NCBI GenBank assembly: GCA_964384345.1
Contig: CAYLKD010000002.1
Span: 48,890 to 112,889 of the forward strand
Reading direction: 5' to 3'
Origin: JASLCR01 sp964384345
GTDB lineage: Bacteria > Patescibacteriota > Saccharimonadia > Saccharimonadales > Saccharimonadaceae
DNA: 64,000 nt
This document shows, in pieces, positions 41,215 to 50,457 of this stretch. Made by a program: the position numbers and the translations under genes. The notes under the pieces are model-generated. The model searched no databases and was not told the DNA's origin. It saw only the letters and a program-made list of their open reading frames with translations. Position 1 is the first letter of the stretch; every line of letters starts with the position of its first letter.

Positions 41215-42588
41215 ATGAGTACGATTAGCGACTACCAAAATAATTCTGCCGTCGAAAATGTTACGCAAGCGATCATGGCTGCAAAATCACATGAGTCTTA
41301 CAACATACTTATTTCACTTACTGAGGAACGCGCATTGGCTAAAGCTAGAGAAATTGATGCCAATCCAAAAAAAGGTAAGCTTGCTGGTATCCCGTTTATT
41401 GCTAAAGATAATTTTTTAGCGTTCGGCGCGTCAACTACAGCAGCCGCAAAATTACTCGAGACATTTGAAGCGCCTTTGCAAGCAGCGGCAATCGAAAAGC
41501 TTGAAGCGGAAGGTGCAATTTGCATTGGAAAATCAAACCTTGACGCGTTTGCACATGGCGGGAGTACTGAAAACTCTTACTTTGGACCAACAAAAAATGC
41601 GTACGATCAATCGAAAGTTGCGGGTGGCAGTAGCGGCGGATCTGCCGTGGCAACGGCTCTTGGCATAGTGCCATTTGCCCTGGGAACTGATACTGGAGGC
41701 TCGATACGACAACCAGCAAGCTTCAATGGTGTGATCGGAGTGAAGCCGACCTATGGTATGGTGAGTCGATTTGGTGTTGTTGCTATGGCAAGCGGAACCG
41801 ATTGTATCGGTTGTTTTACGTCTACTGCTGAGGACGCCGAGTTGGTTTGCTCGATCATAGCCGGTAAGGATGCCAAAGACATGACGACGCTTGAAGATTA
41901 TTTCGTTCCTACAACGATTGAACAGTCGCTCAAAATCGGTATTATCAAAGAACTTATGACCGACGATGTTGATCAATCTGTGAGAGATGCGGTTGCGGCT
42001 TATGCCGATCGTATGCGAGCTGCTGGTCATACGGTAGAAGAAGTTAGTTTGCCTATTATAAAGTACAGCTTGGCCATGTATTACATCATTGTTCCGGCCG
42101 AAATCAGTAGTAACCTCGCACGCTATGATGCCGTTCGCTACGGTACTCGTGCTAAAAATACAAAGACATTGACAGAGCTGTATGGAAAATCCCGTCATGA
42201 AGGCTTTATGCCCGAGAATAAACGGCGCATCATGATCGGTAGTTATGTACTCTCGAGCGGCTACTACGACGCATATTATGTGCAGGCACAAAAAGCACGT
42301 ACATTATTGATCAAGGCTTTTAACGAACAATTTTCGTCATTTGATGTATTACTCTCTCCAGTGGCACCAACTCCAGCATTTTCACTAGGCAAAAATACCA
42401 CGGATCCAATAAAAATGTATCTTGAAGATGCTATGACTGTACCAGCCAGTCTTGCGGGGCTACCAGCTATCAGCGTCCCAGTCGGTGCAACATCAGAGGG
42501 ACTTCCAATAGGCGTTCAGCTCATCGCTAAAGCAAAAAATGATGCGCTACTACTTGCAGTAGCAAAATCACTCGAGGAAAAACTTTAA
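41215..42588 (+). CDS. gatA: Asp/Glu-tRNA amidotransferase subunit A
   Basis: The 457-residue amidase-signature subunit hydrolyses glutamine to supply ammonia. The Ser-cisSer-Lys triad is seen: Lys in GIPFIAKDNFL (about 65), and the two serines in VAGGSSGGSAVA and ALGTDTGGSIRQPASF. Its presence means this organism likely lacks GlnRS and/or AsnRS. The stop overlaps the small membrane gene that separates it from gatB. Confidence 0.95.
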   Translation: MSTISDYQNNSAVENVTQAIMAAKSHESYNILISLTEERALAKAREIDANPKKGKLAGIPFIAKDNFLAFGASTTAAAKLLETFEAPLQAAAIEKLEAEGAICIGKSNLDAFAHGGSTENSYFGPTKNAYDQSKVAGGSSGGSAVATALGIVPFALGTDTGGSIRQPASFNGVIGVKPTYGMVSRFGVVAMASGTDCIGCFTSTAEDAELVCSIIAGKDAKDMTTLEDYFVPTTIEQSLKIGIIKELMTDDVDQSVRDAVAAYADRMRAAGHTVEEVSLPIIKYSLAMYYIIVPAEISSNLARYDAVRYGTRAKNTKTLTELYGKSRHEGFMPENKRRIMIGSYVLSSGYYDAYYVQAQKARTLLIKAFNEQFSSFDVLLSPVAPTPAFSLGKNTTDPIKMYLEDAMTVPASLAGLPAISVPVGATSEGLPIGVQLIAKAKNDALLLAVAKSLEEKL

Positions 42589-43007
42589 TGAATATTATTA
42601 TGCTAGCATTTCTTGTAGCAATATTGCTCTTCGGGGTAGTTATCATGGTATGCGTGTTGGCTCGAGGAAAAACTACCTCAGTACTCGACGTGCAAAAATT
42701 TCGGACCAACTGGATGACGATTGAGCAACAACTGCAAAAAGGCAACGAAGCGAGTTATCAATTGTGTGTTTTGAATGCCGATAAGCTGCTCGATTCTGCA
42801 TTACGCAAACGGGGGTTTAAAGGAGAGACAATGGGTGAACGAATGAAATCAGCGTCAAAATCGTGGCAGGATGCAAATGTTGTCTGGGCTTCACACAAGC
42901 TGCGTAATCAAATTGCTCATGAAGCTCAAATAACAATCACATACGATCAGTCACGACGAGCACTCGCAGGTTTTAAGCAAGGGCTGAAAGATCTGGGAGC
43001 TATCTAA
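42588..43007 (+). CDS. Membrane-anchored HEPN-like protein inside the gat operon
   Basis: The 139-residue protein has one N-terminal membrane helix (about 4-25) and a helical cytosolic domain. The segment ADKLLDSALRKRGFKGETMG (about 64-83) followed by LRNQIAHE (105-112) resembles a HEPN four-helix bundle: Arg106 and His111 form the R-x4-H motif that is the RNase site in active HEPN toxins and effectors. It overlaps both gatA and gatB by 1 nt (TAATG), so it is fully coupled to amidotransferase synthesis. Related small HEPN-like proteins exist in Patescibacteria, but I know of no assigned function. Confidence 0.7.
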   Translation: MNIIMLAFLVAILLFGVVIMVCVLARGKTTSVLDVQKFRTNWMTIEQQLQKGNEASYQLCVLNADKLLDSALRKRGFKGETMGERMKSASKSWQDANVVWASHKLRNQIAHEAQITITYDQSRRALAGFKQGLKDLGAI

Positions 43008-44437
43008 TGAATGAGTATGAAATGACAATCGGTATCGAATGCCACGTACAACTTGCTACGGCAACAAAACTATTTAGTCCAGCCGACAACAATGCGCGGT
43101 CGGCCGAACCAAATACAAAAGTCCATGAAATAGATTTTGGACTACCGGGTATGTTGCCCGTGCTGAATAAAGAAGCTGTCACGCTCGCTGTGAAAGCGGG
43201 CAAAGCGCTGAATGCTGAGATCGCAGAAGTGAGCCGATTTGATCGGAAACATTATTTTTATCCCGACTTACCAAAAGGCTATCAGACGACGCAGCTGTAC
43301 CAGCCAATTATTATCGGTGGGTATGTGGAGGCACCACTGGACGATGGAACAGAGGCGAAAATCCGAATTCATCATGCCCACCTCGAAGAGGATGCCGGCA
43401 AACTTACTCACTACGGTGATTATTCTCTGATTGATCTTAACCGAGCTGGCACACCGCTCATTGAAATCGTGTCTGAGCCTGATATTCATTCTGCTGAAGC
43501 GGCTCGTGCTTATGCGACCGAGCTGTATAGGCTGATGACGTATGCGGGCGTAACATTTGGCGATTTATCTCAAGGAAATATGCGCTTTGACGTCAATCTC
43601 TCAGTTGCAAAAAAAGGATCGTCTACGCTTGGTACCAGAGCTGAAGTTAAGAATCTCAACAGCTTCCGCAGTGTCGAAAAAGCAGCTGAGTACGAATTTT
43701 CCCGTCAAGTTGCACTACTCGAGAAAGGCGAGACTGTCGTTCAGGAAACGCGTGGTTGGAATGATGATACGCAGGTTACAACCAGTCAACGAAGTAAGGA
43801 AGATGCACAGGACTATCGCTATATGCCTGATCCTGACATTCCTCCGATTCTTTTGACTTACGAGGATATAGATGCGATTCAACGATCTGTTCCAAAATTG
43901 CCGCATGAATACCGAAGTGAATTTGTCGATTTGCATGTCGATAAATCGGTAGTCAACAAATTACTTGCAGTGCAAGACTATGCCCAACTTGTATCATCAT
44001 TGCTTGTTAGTGGTGAAATGAATGCTGCGCGTCGTACTGCAAACTGGCTTGCCAGCAATTTAACAACCGAAGAGACTACGGCCAATGCATCGCATCGAGT
44101 CGCCAGTGAACGCGATTTGATAGAGCTATCTGCTATGACAGATAACGCTGAAATTTCATCGAATGCCGCGAGTGATCTCTTTAACGAGCTTATGAATGGC
44201 GGAGCGAACCCGAGGGAATTAGCGTTGCAAAAGAATCTTTTGCAAGTAAGCGACGAAGGAGCAATTGGCGCAATCGTTGATGAAGTTCTCGCTGATCCTG
44301 CAAGTCAAAAAGCTATCAAGGATATTCGATCCGGCAACGACAAAGCAATCGGCTTTTTGGTGGGACAGATCATGAAAAAGTCTCAAGGAAAAGCAAATCC
44401 TGGCCTTGCTCAAAAATTGATCAGAGATCGACTATAA
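43007..44437 (+). CDS. gatB: Asp/Glu-tRNA amidotransferase subunit B
   Basis: The 476-residue kinase-like subunit activates the mischarged tRNA and receives ammonia from GatA. Markers are GIECHVQLATATKLFSPA, RKHYFYPDLPKGYQTTQ, HLEEDAGK and DLNRAGTPLIEIV, with a C-terminal YqeY/GatB tail domain (ANPRELALQKNLLQV...NPGLAQKLIRDRL). Length is normal. Confidence 0.96.
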   Translation: MNEYEMTIGIECHVQLATATKLFSPADNNARSAEPNTKVHEIDFGLPGMLPVLNKEAVTLAVKAGKALNAEIAEVSRFDRKHYFYPDLPKGYQTTQLYQPIIIGGYVEAPLDDGTEAKIRIHHAHLEEDAGKLTHYGDYSLIDLNRAGTPLIEIVSEPDIHSAEAARAYATELYRLMTYAGVTFGDLSQGNMRFDVNLSVAKKGSSTLGTRAEVKNLNSFRSVEKAAEYEFSRQVALLEKGETVVQETRGWNDDTQVTTSQRSKEDAQDYRYMPDPDIPPILLTYEDIDAIQRSVPKLPHEYRSEFVDLHVDKSVVNKLLAVQDYAQLVSSLLVSGEMNAARRTANWLASNLTTEETTANASHRVASERDLIELSAMTDNAEISSNAASDLFNELMNGGANPRELALQKNLLQVSDEGAIGAIVDEVLADPASQKAIKDIRSGNDKAIGFLVGQIMKKSQGKANPGLAQKLIRDRL

Positions 44438-44482
44438 CTAGCACCTGAACATTTTAACTATAAGCTAACGAAGGAGCTCATC

Positions 44483-45376
44483 ATGCGACGACCAACTAAA
44501 GCAATAATTCCAGCAGCAGGATTTGGTACCCGTTTTTTGCCGCAAACTAAAGCAATGCCAAAAGAAATGATGCCCATTGTCGACAAGCCTATAATTCAAT
44601 ATGTTGTTGAAGAGTTAGTAGCCGCAGGTATAAAAGATATTATTATTGTCGGAAGCAGCAATAAGCGTGCAATAGAAGATCATTTTGATATTCCAAACGA
44701 AGATTTGTTAACAAACCTTCGTGCGGGTGGGATAAAAAAACAGCCCTATATCGAATTAGTCGAATCAATATCCAATCTCGCAAATTTTGTGTATGTTAGA
44801 CAAAAAGGTCCATATGGCAACGCGACACCACTTCTCAGTGCAGCGCATTTAATTGGCGACGATGAATCATTTATCTACAAGTGGGCTGATGACTTTTTTA
44901 CCCCTGAGGCAAATTCTACCATGCAGCTTATCGAGACATACGATACATATGAAGGCGGCGTATTTGCATGTAAACGCGTGGAGCAAGAGGCAGAATACAG
45001 CAAGTACGGCATTGCAGCAGGCGAACAAGTTGATAAGCTATCACTAAAGATGTCTCACATCGCCGAGAAGCCTGGAAAAGAAAATGCTCCTACTGATTTA
45101 GCGAGTGTTAGTAACTACCTTTTGCCATCAGCGCTTTTAAAATATATTGAAGATGGAGCAAAGTCGCACACAGATGGAGAATTCACATTTCAGCCATTTG
45201 TCCAGATGATGATCGATGATGGACATGCTTTTTATGCACGCGAAATTGAAGGTGGAAAATTTTATGACACGGGTGACAAACTTGAATATCTTAAGACAAC
45301 AATCGACTTTGGACTCATGCACGAAGACCTTGGGCCTACTCTTCGTGCGTACATGGAAGAACGTCTTGGATTATAG
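44483..45376 (+). CDS. galU: UTP-glucose-1-phosphate uridylyltransferase
   Basis: The 297-residue enzyme makes UDP-glucose for surface glycans. Clear motifs are IPAAGFGTRFLPQTKAMPKE (9-28), VDKPIIQYVVEE, GPYGNATPLL and the metal/UDP segment KWADDFF. The ATG follows AAGGAG at 7 nt, a normal leader. Length is as in E. coli GalU. Confidence 0.95.
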   Translation: MRRPTKAIIPAAGFGTRFLPQTKAMPKEMMPIVDKPIIQYVVEELVAAGIKDIIIVGSSNKRAIEDHFDIPNEDLLTNLRAGGIKKQPYIELVESISNLANFVYVRQKGPYGNATPLLSAAHLIGDDESFIYKWADDFFTPEANSTMQLIETYDTYEGGVFACKRVEQEAEYSKYGIAAGEQVDKLSLKMSHIAEKPGKENAPTDLASVSNYLLPSALLKYIEDGAKSHTDGEFTFQPFVQMMIDDGHAFYAREIEGGKFYDTGDKLEYLKTTIDFGLMHEDLGPTLRAYMEERLGL

Positions 45377-45393
45377 ACGTACCTTTTACGTGA

Positions 45394-45399
45394 TATACT
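45394..45399 (+). promoter_or_regulatory. -10 box, leaderless start of the small envelope-gene cluster
   Basis: TATACT ends 6 nt before the ATG at 45406. Confidence 0.55.
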
Positions 45400-45405
45400 A
45401 AGACA

Positions 45406-45654
45406 ATGAACGCAACAGAAATTCTAGTTATCATTTTATCAATCGCGCTAGCTGTTTTTCTTGTCGTTGCAATTGCCCTAGTTATTTTATTGATAAAGGT
45501 GACGTTACAAATCAAACGAGTTGCAGCAACTGCTGAGCACACTGCCCAAGCTATTGATACTGCAGTCGGGAGCGTCGCTAGTACCGGCTCAAAGATGGCA
45601 GCTGGTAAAATGCTATTTAAAGTAGTTAAGACTGTTTTACGAAAAAAGAAGTAA
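45406..45654 (+). CDS. Small membrane protein (82 aa)
   Basis: One long N-terminal membrane helix (about 5-32) is followed by an amphipathic helix (VAATAEHTAQAIDTAVG) and a very basic end (VLRKKK). The layout is like DUF948-type proteins. It is the first of three small envelope genes spaced by 14 and 6 nt. Function unknown. Confidence 0.75.
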   Translation: MNATEILVIILSIALAVFLVVAIALVILLIKVTLQIKRVAATAEHTAQAIDTAVGSVASTGSKMAAGKMLFKVVKTVLRKKK

Positions 45655-45668
45655 GGAGAATATAGTAT

Positions 45669-45914
45669 ATGGCAAATTCACTTAAATTAGCACTCGGAGC
45701 AATCGTTGGGGCAGCAATCGGTGTCGCAGCAGGTGTCTTGACAGCACCAAAAAGTGGCAAAGAGACTCGTGCTGACCTCAAAGCAAAAGCACTCGATATT
45801 AAAGACAAAGCAGACGAAGCTACTCAATCTGCAAAAGATAAAGCTACATCAATGACAAACAAAGCTAAACAATCTGTTTCTGACAAAATCGAAGGCAATC
45901 GAAGTGATTCATAA
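45669..45914 (+). CDS. YtxH-like small membrane protein
   Basis: The 81-residue product has the YtxH pattern: one membrane segment LGAIVGAAIGVAAGVLTAPKSGKETR (split about 8-33) and a charged amphipathic tail with repeated KDKADEA/KDKATSM motifs (helical, LEA-like). AAGGAG lies 10 nt before the ATG. Such proteins are stress-related envelope components in Gram-positive-like bacteria; the exact role is unknown. Confidence 0.8.
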   Translation: MANSLKLALGAIVGAAIGVAAGVLTAPKSGKETRADLKAKALDIKDKADEATQSAKDKATSMTNKAKQSVSDKIEGNRSDS

Positions 45915-45920
45915 CTAGAT

Positions 45921-46226
45921 ATGTCTGATAACAAAAAAGAATCACCGGTAAAAAAAGTCGTCAACAAATTTAAGCAGAATACTGAAAAAGGCGCCCGACG
46001 TGCTGTACTAGAGGATTTGTTTTACGATTTTAATAGGAGTCGCGTACAAGTTTACAAAATGAATTTTGTTCGTGGCATCATGCTTGGTGCTGGGACAGTC
46101 ATTGGTGGTACGTTAGTGATTGCATTGATCATTTGGATCTTATCGCTACTCTCTCACGTCTTTCCGCCGCTCGGTAGTTTTTTCGAAGGCATTTCTCATA
46201 CACTCCAAGCGCGCCCTACTAAATAA
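45921..46226 (+). CDS. DUF5665-like membrane protein
   Basis: The 101-residue protein has a basic N-terminal region, the segment LEDLFYDFNRSRVQVYKMNF (about 31-50) characteristic of DUF5665, a membrane helix (about 52-80) and a short external end. It is common in Patescibacteria and some Firmicutes, with unknown function. It follows the YtxH-like gene by 6 nt, so the three form one unit. Confidence 0.8.
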   Translation: MSDNKKESPVKKVVNKFKQNTEKGARRAVLEDLFYDFNRSRVQVYKMNFVRGIMLGAGTVIGGTLVIALIIWILSLLSHVFPPLGSFFEGISHTLQARPTK

Positions 46227-46269
46227 TATTTCCATAAGTAAAACCTCACTTTCACGGTCATAAATCCGC

Positions 46270-46275
46270 TATACT
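46270..46275 (+). promoter_or_regulatory. -10 box, leaderless dnaE start
   Basis: TATACT ends 8 nt before the ATG at 46284. AGGAG follows directly but only 3 nt from the start, too near for a usual Shine-Dalgarno. Confidence 0.55.
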
Positions 46276-46283
46276 AGGAGTAT

Positions 46284-49200
46284 ATGGATAGGGTGTTACA
46301 AGCAGCTGATTATGTTCATTTACATAATCATACGCATCATAGCTTGCTCGATGGACTAACTAAGGTTCCAGAGCTCGTTTCGCGTGTCAAAGAACTTGGG
46401 ATGGAAGCCTGCGCGATTACCGATCATGGTACGATGAGCGGCATCATTGAGTTTTATAAATCGTCCCAGGAACAGGGCATGAAGCCTATACTTGGGATTG
46501 AAACGTACGTTGCTGCGCGTTCACGCTTTGACCGTGATCCAAGTAAAGATAAAGCCAGATATCACCTGATTTTACTCGCAATGAATCAAGTGGGCTATCA
46601 AAACCTCATGATGTTATCAACCAAAGCGAACCTTGAGGGTATGTATTACAAACCGAGGATCGATCACGAACTACTCGAACAATACAATGAAGGAATCATA
46701 GCTCTCAGTGCCTGCGCAAGTGGAGAGCTTGGAGAAAACCTGCGCTCGGATAACTATGAAGAAGCAAAAGCTATTGCCGCGTGGTATAAGTCAATATTTG
46801 GGGACAGGTATTATCTTGAACTGCAAGACCATGGTCACCCAGACAACCCACACGCCTGGAATGTACAGGTCAAAATCAACAAACATTTGACAAACATCTC
46901 CAAAGAACTTGACATCCCATGTGTTATTACGAGTGATGGTCATTATTTGTCGCACGATGATCAAGAAGCTCACGAAATATTGCTCTGTGTTGGGACGGCT
47001 GCTTTCTTATCCGATGAAAAGCGAATGAGTTTGAAAGATTTCGAGCTTCACGTCACTGATCCAATGGAGATTATCGAGCGATGGAGTAAAACAAACCCAG
47101 AAGCAATTTTAAATACTAAACGAATTGCTGAGCGCTGTGATGTGGAAATAGAACTCGGCAAAATTTTGATTCCGAAATACCCAACTCCAAATGGTGAATC
47201 AGATAAAGAATATTTGGACATGCTGGTGTATCAAGGTATGGCGGTTCGCTATCACGCGGTTGATTCTGAAGCAGTCAAAACTATGTCAAATGACGCGATA
47301 CGTGCACTTCTGACTGAGGCTGAGCGTGATAGGCTCGATATGGAATTCGATGTCTTGGATCGAATGGGCTACAACGGCTATTTTCTTATTGTGCAAGATT
47401 TTATCAACTGGGGAAAGTCTCAGGGGATTATCTTTGGACCTGGTCGTGGATCCGCTGCCGGATCAATTATCGCCTATTCGCTCAGTATCACTGATTTGGA
47501 TCCGCTCAAATACGATTTGCTCTTTGAACGATTTCTTAACCCTGATCGTATCTCAATGCCCGATATTGATATCGACATCCAGGATACTCGCCGTGGTGAG
47601 GTCATCGAATACTGTGCACAAAAATACGGCGAATCACGTGTGGCTAACATTGTGACGTTTGGTAAGATGGCAGCCCGCGCAGCAGTACGGGATGTATCAC
47701 GAGTCCTACAGGTACCCTATGGTGAAGCAGATCGATTGTCAAAAATGATACCGCCACCGGTTCAAGGGCGTCACATTCCTTTAGCCGTTAGCATCAAAGA
47801 TGATGCTGATCTCAAAGCTGAATATGAATCAAACCCAACGGCGAAAGAAGTGTTTGATTATGCCATTCGACTTGAAGGTACGATACGATCACACGGGGTT
47901 CATGCTGCTGGTGTCGTGATCGCACCAGATGATATCGTCAAATACGCACCGCTGGAAATGGCTCAAAAAGGCGTTGTTTCGACGCAATATTCCATGAACC
48001 CCGTGGAAGAGCTCGGTCTTTTGAAGATGGACTTTCTAGGGTTATCAAACCTCACGATTATCAATAACGCCATGCGTATCATTAAACGTGTCTACGGAGA
48101 TACGATAGTACTATCTGATATACCACTTGATGATCCAGAAACATACGCGCTTTTTCAACGTGGAGATACGACCGGCGTCTTTCAGCTTGAATCTGCAGGC
48201 ATGAAGCGCTATTTACGTGAGCTTAAACCGACGGCGTTTGATGACATCATTGCGATGGTTGCGCTCTATCGACCAGGTCCGATGCAGTTTATTGATAGCT
48301 TTATTAAGCGTAAACACGGTGAGGAAGAGATCACGTATTTGCATGATGGCATGAAGAACTCGTTGCAAAGTACGTATGGCATATTGGTTTATCAAGAGCA
48401 ATTTATGCAGATCAGTAAAGAGTGGTGTGGTTTCACCGGTGGGCAAGCAGATACTCTCAGGAAAGCAGTTGGTAAAAAGAAAATTGATTTGATGCGCAAG
48501 GTCAAAGTTGATTTCGTAAAAGGTGCCGTAGAGCATGGGGGAGCGACGACTAAAGTAGCCGAAAAGTTCTGGGATCAGCTCGAAGAGTTTGCTAATTATT
48601 GTTTTAACAAATCTCATGCGGCGTGTTACGGCATGATTTCGTATTGGACAGCGTATCTGAAAGCGCATTATCCAGATGCATTCATGGCTGCACTAATGAC
48701 AAGCGATCAGGATAACATAGATCGGCTCGCTATCGAAATAAATGAATGCAAAAAAATGGGCATCACAGTATTGTCGCCAAGTGTAAATGAATCATTTGTC
48801 GAGTTCGCCGTGGTCCCGGGCAAATCAGAAATTCGTTTTGGAATGGCAGCGGTTAAGGGAGTTGGGACGGCTGCAGTTGAGGAAATTTTGCGAGCTCGTG
48901 CCGCAGCGAAGTTTGAAAGCATAGAAGATTTTGCAACGCGTGTATCAACTTCGAAGTTCAATAAAAAAGCATGGGACGCACTCATTAAATCAGGTGCGTT
49001 TGATGAATTTGCAAATCGTTCGGACCTTCTCTTTAACCTCGAGCAAATCCAAGCCTTTGCAAGCAAAGTTCAAAAAGAAGCTGCCAATGGACAAACTGAT
49101 TTGTTCGGCAATCTCATTGATGATACGTCGTTACGCCGAAGCATAACGATGCAGACAGCGCCGGTCAAATATACCGACCGAGAACAGCTTACTTGGGAAA

Positions 49201-49919
49201 GAGAGCTACTAGGTCTTTATATTAGCGCCCATCCCCTCGACAATTATGATCGATATTTTGAAGAGCAAACAATTCCTTTGAATTCTCTTCAATCTGATAT
49301 GGATGGCAAAAAAGCAACGATAGGAGGCATCATAACAACGCTACGATCTATCGTCACAAAGTCTGGTGCGAAAATGGCATTCGTTGCTATTGAAGATAAA
49401 ACGGGTGAATCGGAAATAATTGTTTTCCCTGAGCTATATAAACAAGTGGCAAAGGATCTTGCCGTCGACGTCGTCATACGCACCAGCGGCAAGCTAAACG
49501 CGCGTGATCGTGACGGCAATATCGTTAGTGATATAAAGATTATCGCGGATGAGTTTTCAGTCGTTACCGAAAAAGAGCTCCGAGATTATGAGTCGAATGG
49601 TAGAGCAATGAAACTACCAAAATCATCTCCGCAGCAACAAAATGTTACGACGCAGCGGATTGCAGCCGTACCAGAAAAACAGGCCGCCGCAGTCAAGCTG
49701 ACGACGGTGTATGTTCATATCAAAGACCCAAATGATCACACTAAACTCGCACTATTGAAGCAAATCTGCGCAAAACACCCAGGCATCAGCGATATTATAT
49801 TAGTCCTCGGCGACGATCAAAAGTCTGCTATCAAATTACCATTTAGGGTAGATGATACTGACAGCTTTATTGCTGGTTTAGTGAAAGAACTTGGCGAAGA
49901 CGCCGTTAAAATTAAATAG
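46284..49919 (+). CDS. dnaE: DNA polymerase III alpha subunit
   Basis: The 1211-residue replicative polymerase has an N-terminal PHP domain (VHLHNHTHHSLLDGLT, DHGTMSG), the palm with the catalytic aspartates in MPDIDIDIQDTRR (about 423-435), fingers with SHGVHAAGVVIA and MDFLGLSNLTI, a helix-hairpin-helix region and a C-terminal OB-fold (ATIGGIITTLRSIVTKSGAKM, about residues 1010-1080). The PHP histidines look largely intact, so proofreading by the PHP domain is possible. An extra about 60-residue segment ends the protein. Confidence 0.97.
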   Translation: MDRVLQAADYVHLHNHTHHSLLDGLTKVPELVSRVKELGMEACAITDHGTMSGIIEFYKSSQEQGMKPILGIETYVAARSRFDRDPSKDKARYHLILLAMNQVGYQNLMMLSTKANLEGMYYKPRIDHELLEQYNEGIIALSACASGELGENLRSDNYEEAKAIAAWYKSIFGDRYYLELQDHGHPDNPHAWNVQVKINKHLTNISKELDIPCVITSDGHYLSHDDQEAHEILLCVGTAAFLSDEKRMSLKDFELHVTDPMEIIERWSKTNPEAILNTKRIAERCDVEIELGKILIPKYPTPNGESDKEYLDMLVYQGMAVRYHAVDSEAVKTMSNDAIRALLTEAERDRLDMEFDVLDRMGYNGYFLIVQDFINWGKSQGIIFGPGRGSAAGSIIAYSLSITDLDPLKYDLLFERFLNPDRISMPDIDIDIQDTRRGEVIEYCAQKYGESRVANIVTFGKMAARAAVRDVSRVLQVPYGEADRLSKMIPPPVQGRHIPLAVSIKDDADLKAEYESNPTAKEVFDYAIRLEGTIRSHGVHAAGVVIAPDDIVKYAPLEMAQKGVVSTQYSMNPVEELGLLKMDFLGLSNLTIINNAMRIIKRVYGDTIVLSDIPLDDPETYALFQRGDTTGVFQLESAGMKRYLRELKPTAFDDIIAMVALYRPGPMQFIDSFIKRKHGEEEITYLHDGMKNSLQSTYGILVYQEQFMQISKEWCGFTGGQADTLRKAVGKKKIDLMRKVKVDFVKGAVEHGGATTKVAEKFWDQLEEFANYCFNKSHAACYGMISYWTAYLKAHYPDAFMAALMTSDQDNIDRLAIEINECKKMGITVLSPSVNESFVEFAVVPGKSEIRFGMAAVKGVGTAAVEEILRARAAAKFESIEDFATRVSTSKFNKKAWDALIKSGAFDEFANRSDLLFNLEQIQAFASKVQKEAANGQTDLFGNLIDDTSLRRSITMQTAPVKYTDREQLTWERELLGLYISAHPLDNYDRYFEEQTIPLNSLQSDMDGKKATIGGIITTLRSIVTKSGAKMAFVAIEDKTGESEIIVFPELYKQVAKDLAVDVVIRTSGKLNARDRDGNIVSDIKIIADEFSVVTEKELRDYESNGRAMKLPKSSPQQQNVTTQRIAAVPEKQAAAVKLTTVYVHIKDPNDHTKLALLKQICAKHPGISDIILVLGDDQKSAIKLPFRVDDTDSFIAGLVKELGEDAVKIK

Positions 49920-49921
49920 AT

Positions 49922-50404
49922 TTAGCGCGTAAGAGCGTAAAGCGCTATACCAGTTGCAACTGATACGTTGAAGGATTCCTTTTGTCCATACATCGGTATT
50001 TCGACGACTGCGTCACAGCGTGACAAATAAGCCTTTTCTATGCCGTGCACCTCTTCACCGAGGAGTAAACCAAACGAAGTTGGTGGTGAGAAGGTGTCTA
50101 TCAGTGTCGCTGATGTTGATTGCTCAAGTGCGATCAAAGGTTCTGTATTTGTCTTCAGCCACTCATCAAGCGATGTCACATAGCGAAAAGGTACCATCGA
50201 TTCGGCTCCTAGTGCTGTTTTGTGAATCTGACTGGTGATCTTATCGCGAATGTGCGGCAGACGGGAATCATTTGACAAAGTTGGATATGGTGTGTAGCCA
50301 GTACATATAATCTCTACTACGCCAAATCCTTCTGCGGTGCGAAAAATTGAACCAACATTGTGTGTCGAGCGAATATTATGCAAAATTAGTCGAATGGCTG
50401 ACAT
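49922..50404 (-). CDS. TrmH/SpoU-family RNA 2'-O-methyltransferase
   Basis: The open frame continues upstream, but the family start (MSAIRLILHNIRSTHNVGSI) is at ATG 50404, where a -10 box lies 7 nt away. The 160-residue SPOUT protein has motif 1 NIRSTHNVGSIFRTAEGFGV, motif 2 FGLLLGEEVHGI and motif 3 IPMYGQKESFNVSVATGIALY, forming the knotted SAM site. It lacks the N-terminal RNA-binding extension of RlmB, so it is a minimal enzyme of unknown target (tRNA or rRNA). It converges on dnaE with a 2 nt gap. Confidence 0.9.
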   Translation of the reverse strand: MSAIRLILHNIRSTHNVGSIFRTAEGFGVVEIICTGYTPYPTLSNDSRLPHIRDKITSQIHKTALGAESMVPFRYVTSLDEWLKTNTEPLIALEQSTSATLIDTFSPPTSFGLLLGEEVHGIEKAYLSRCDAVVEIPMYGQKESFNVSVATGIALYALTR

Positions 50405-50411
50405 ATATCGT

Positions 50412-50417
50412 ATTGTA
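50412..50417 (-). promoter_or_regulatory. -10 box, leaderless TrmH-type gene start
   Basis: On the minus strand TACAAT ends 7 nt before ATG at 50404. Confidence 0.55.
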
Positions 50418-50444
50418 CCACTATAAAAACCATGAGCTTTTTGG

Positions 50445-50450
50445 TATAGT
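50445..50450 (+). promoter_or_regulatory. -10 box, leaderless PilB/GspE-type gene start
   Basis: TATAGT ends 7 nt before ATG at 50458. It is divergent from the TrmH-type promoter 28 nt away. Confidence 0.55.
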
Positions 50451-50457
50451 ACGGGCA

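Noticed and set aside
41533..42291. 252-codon minus-strand reading frame antisense to gatA
   Set aside because: It lies wholly within a confidently identified conserved gene, has no promoter or ribosome-binding site and low-complexity, unlikely composition.
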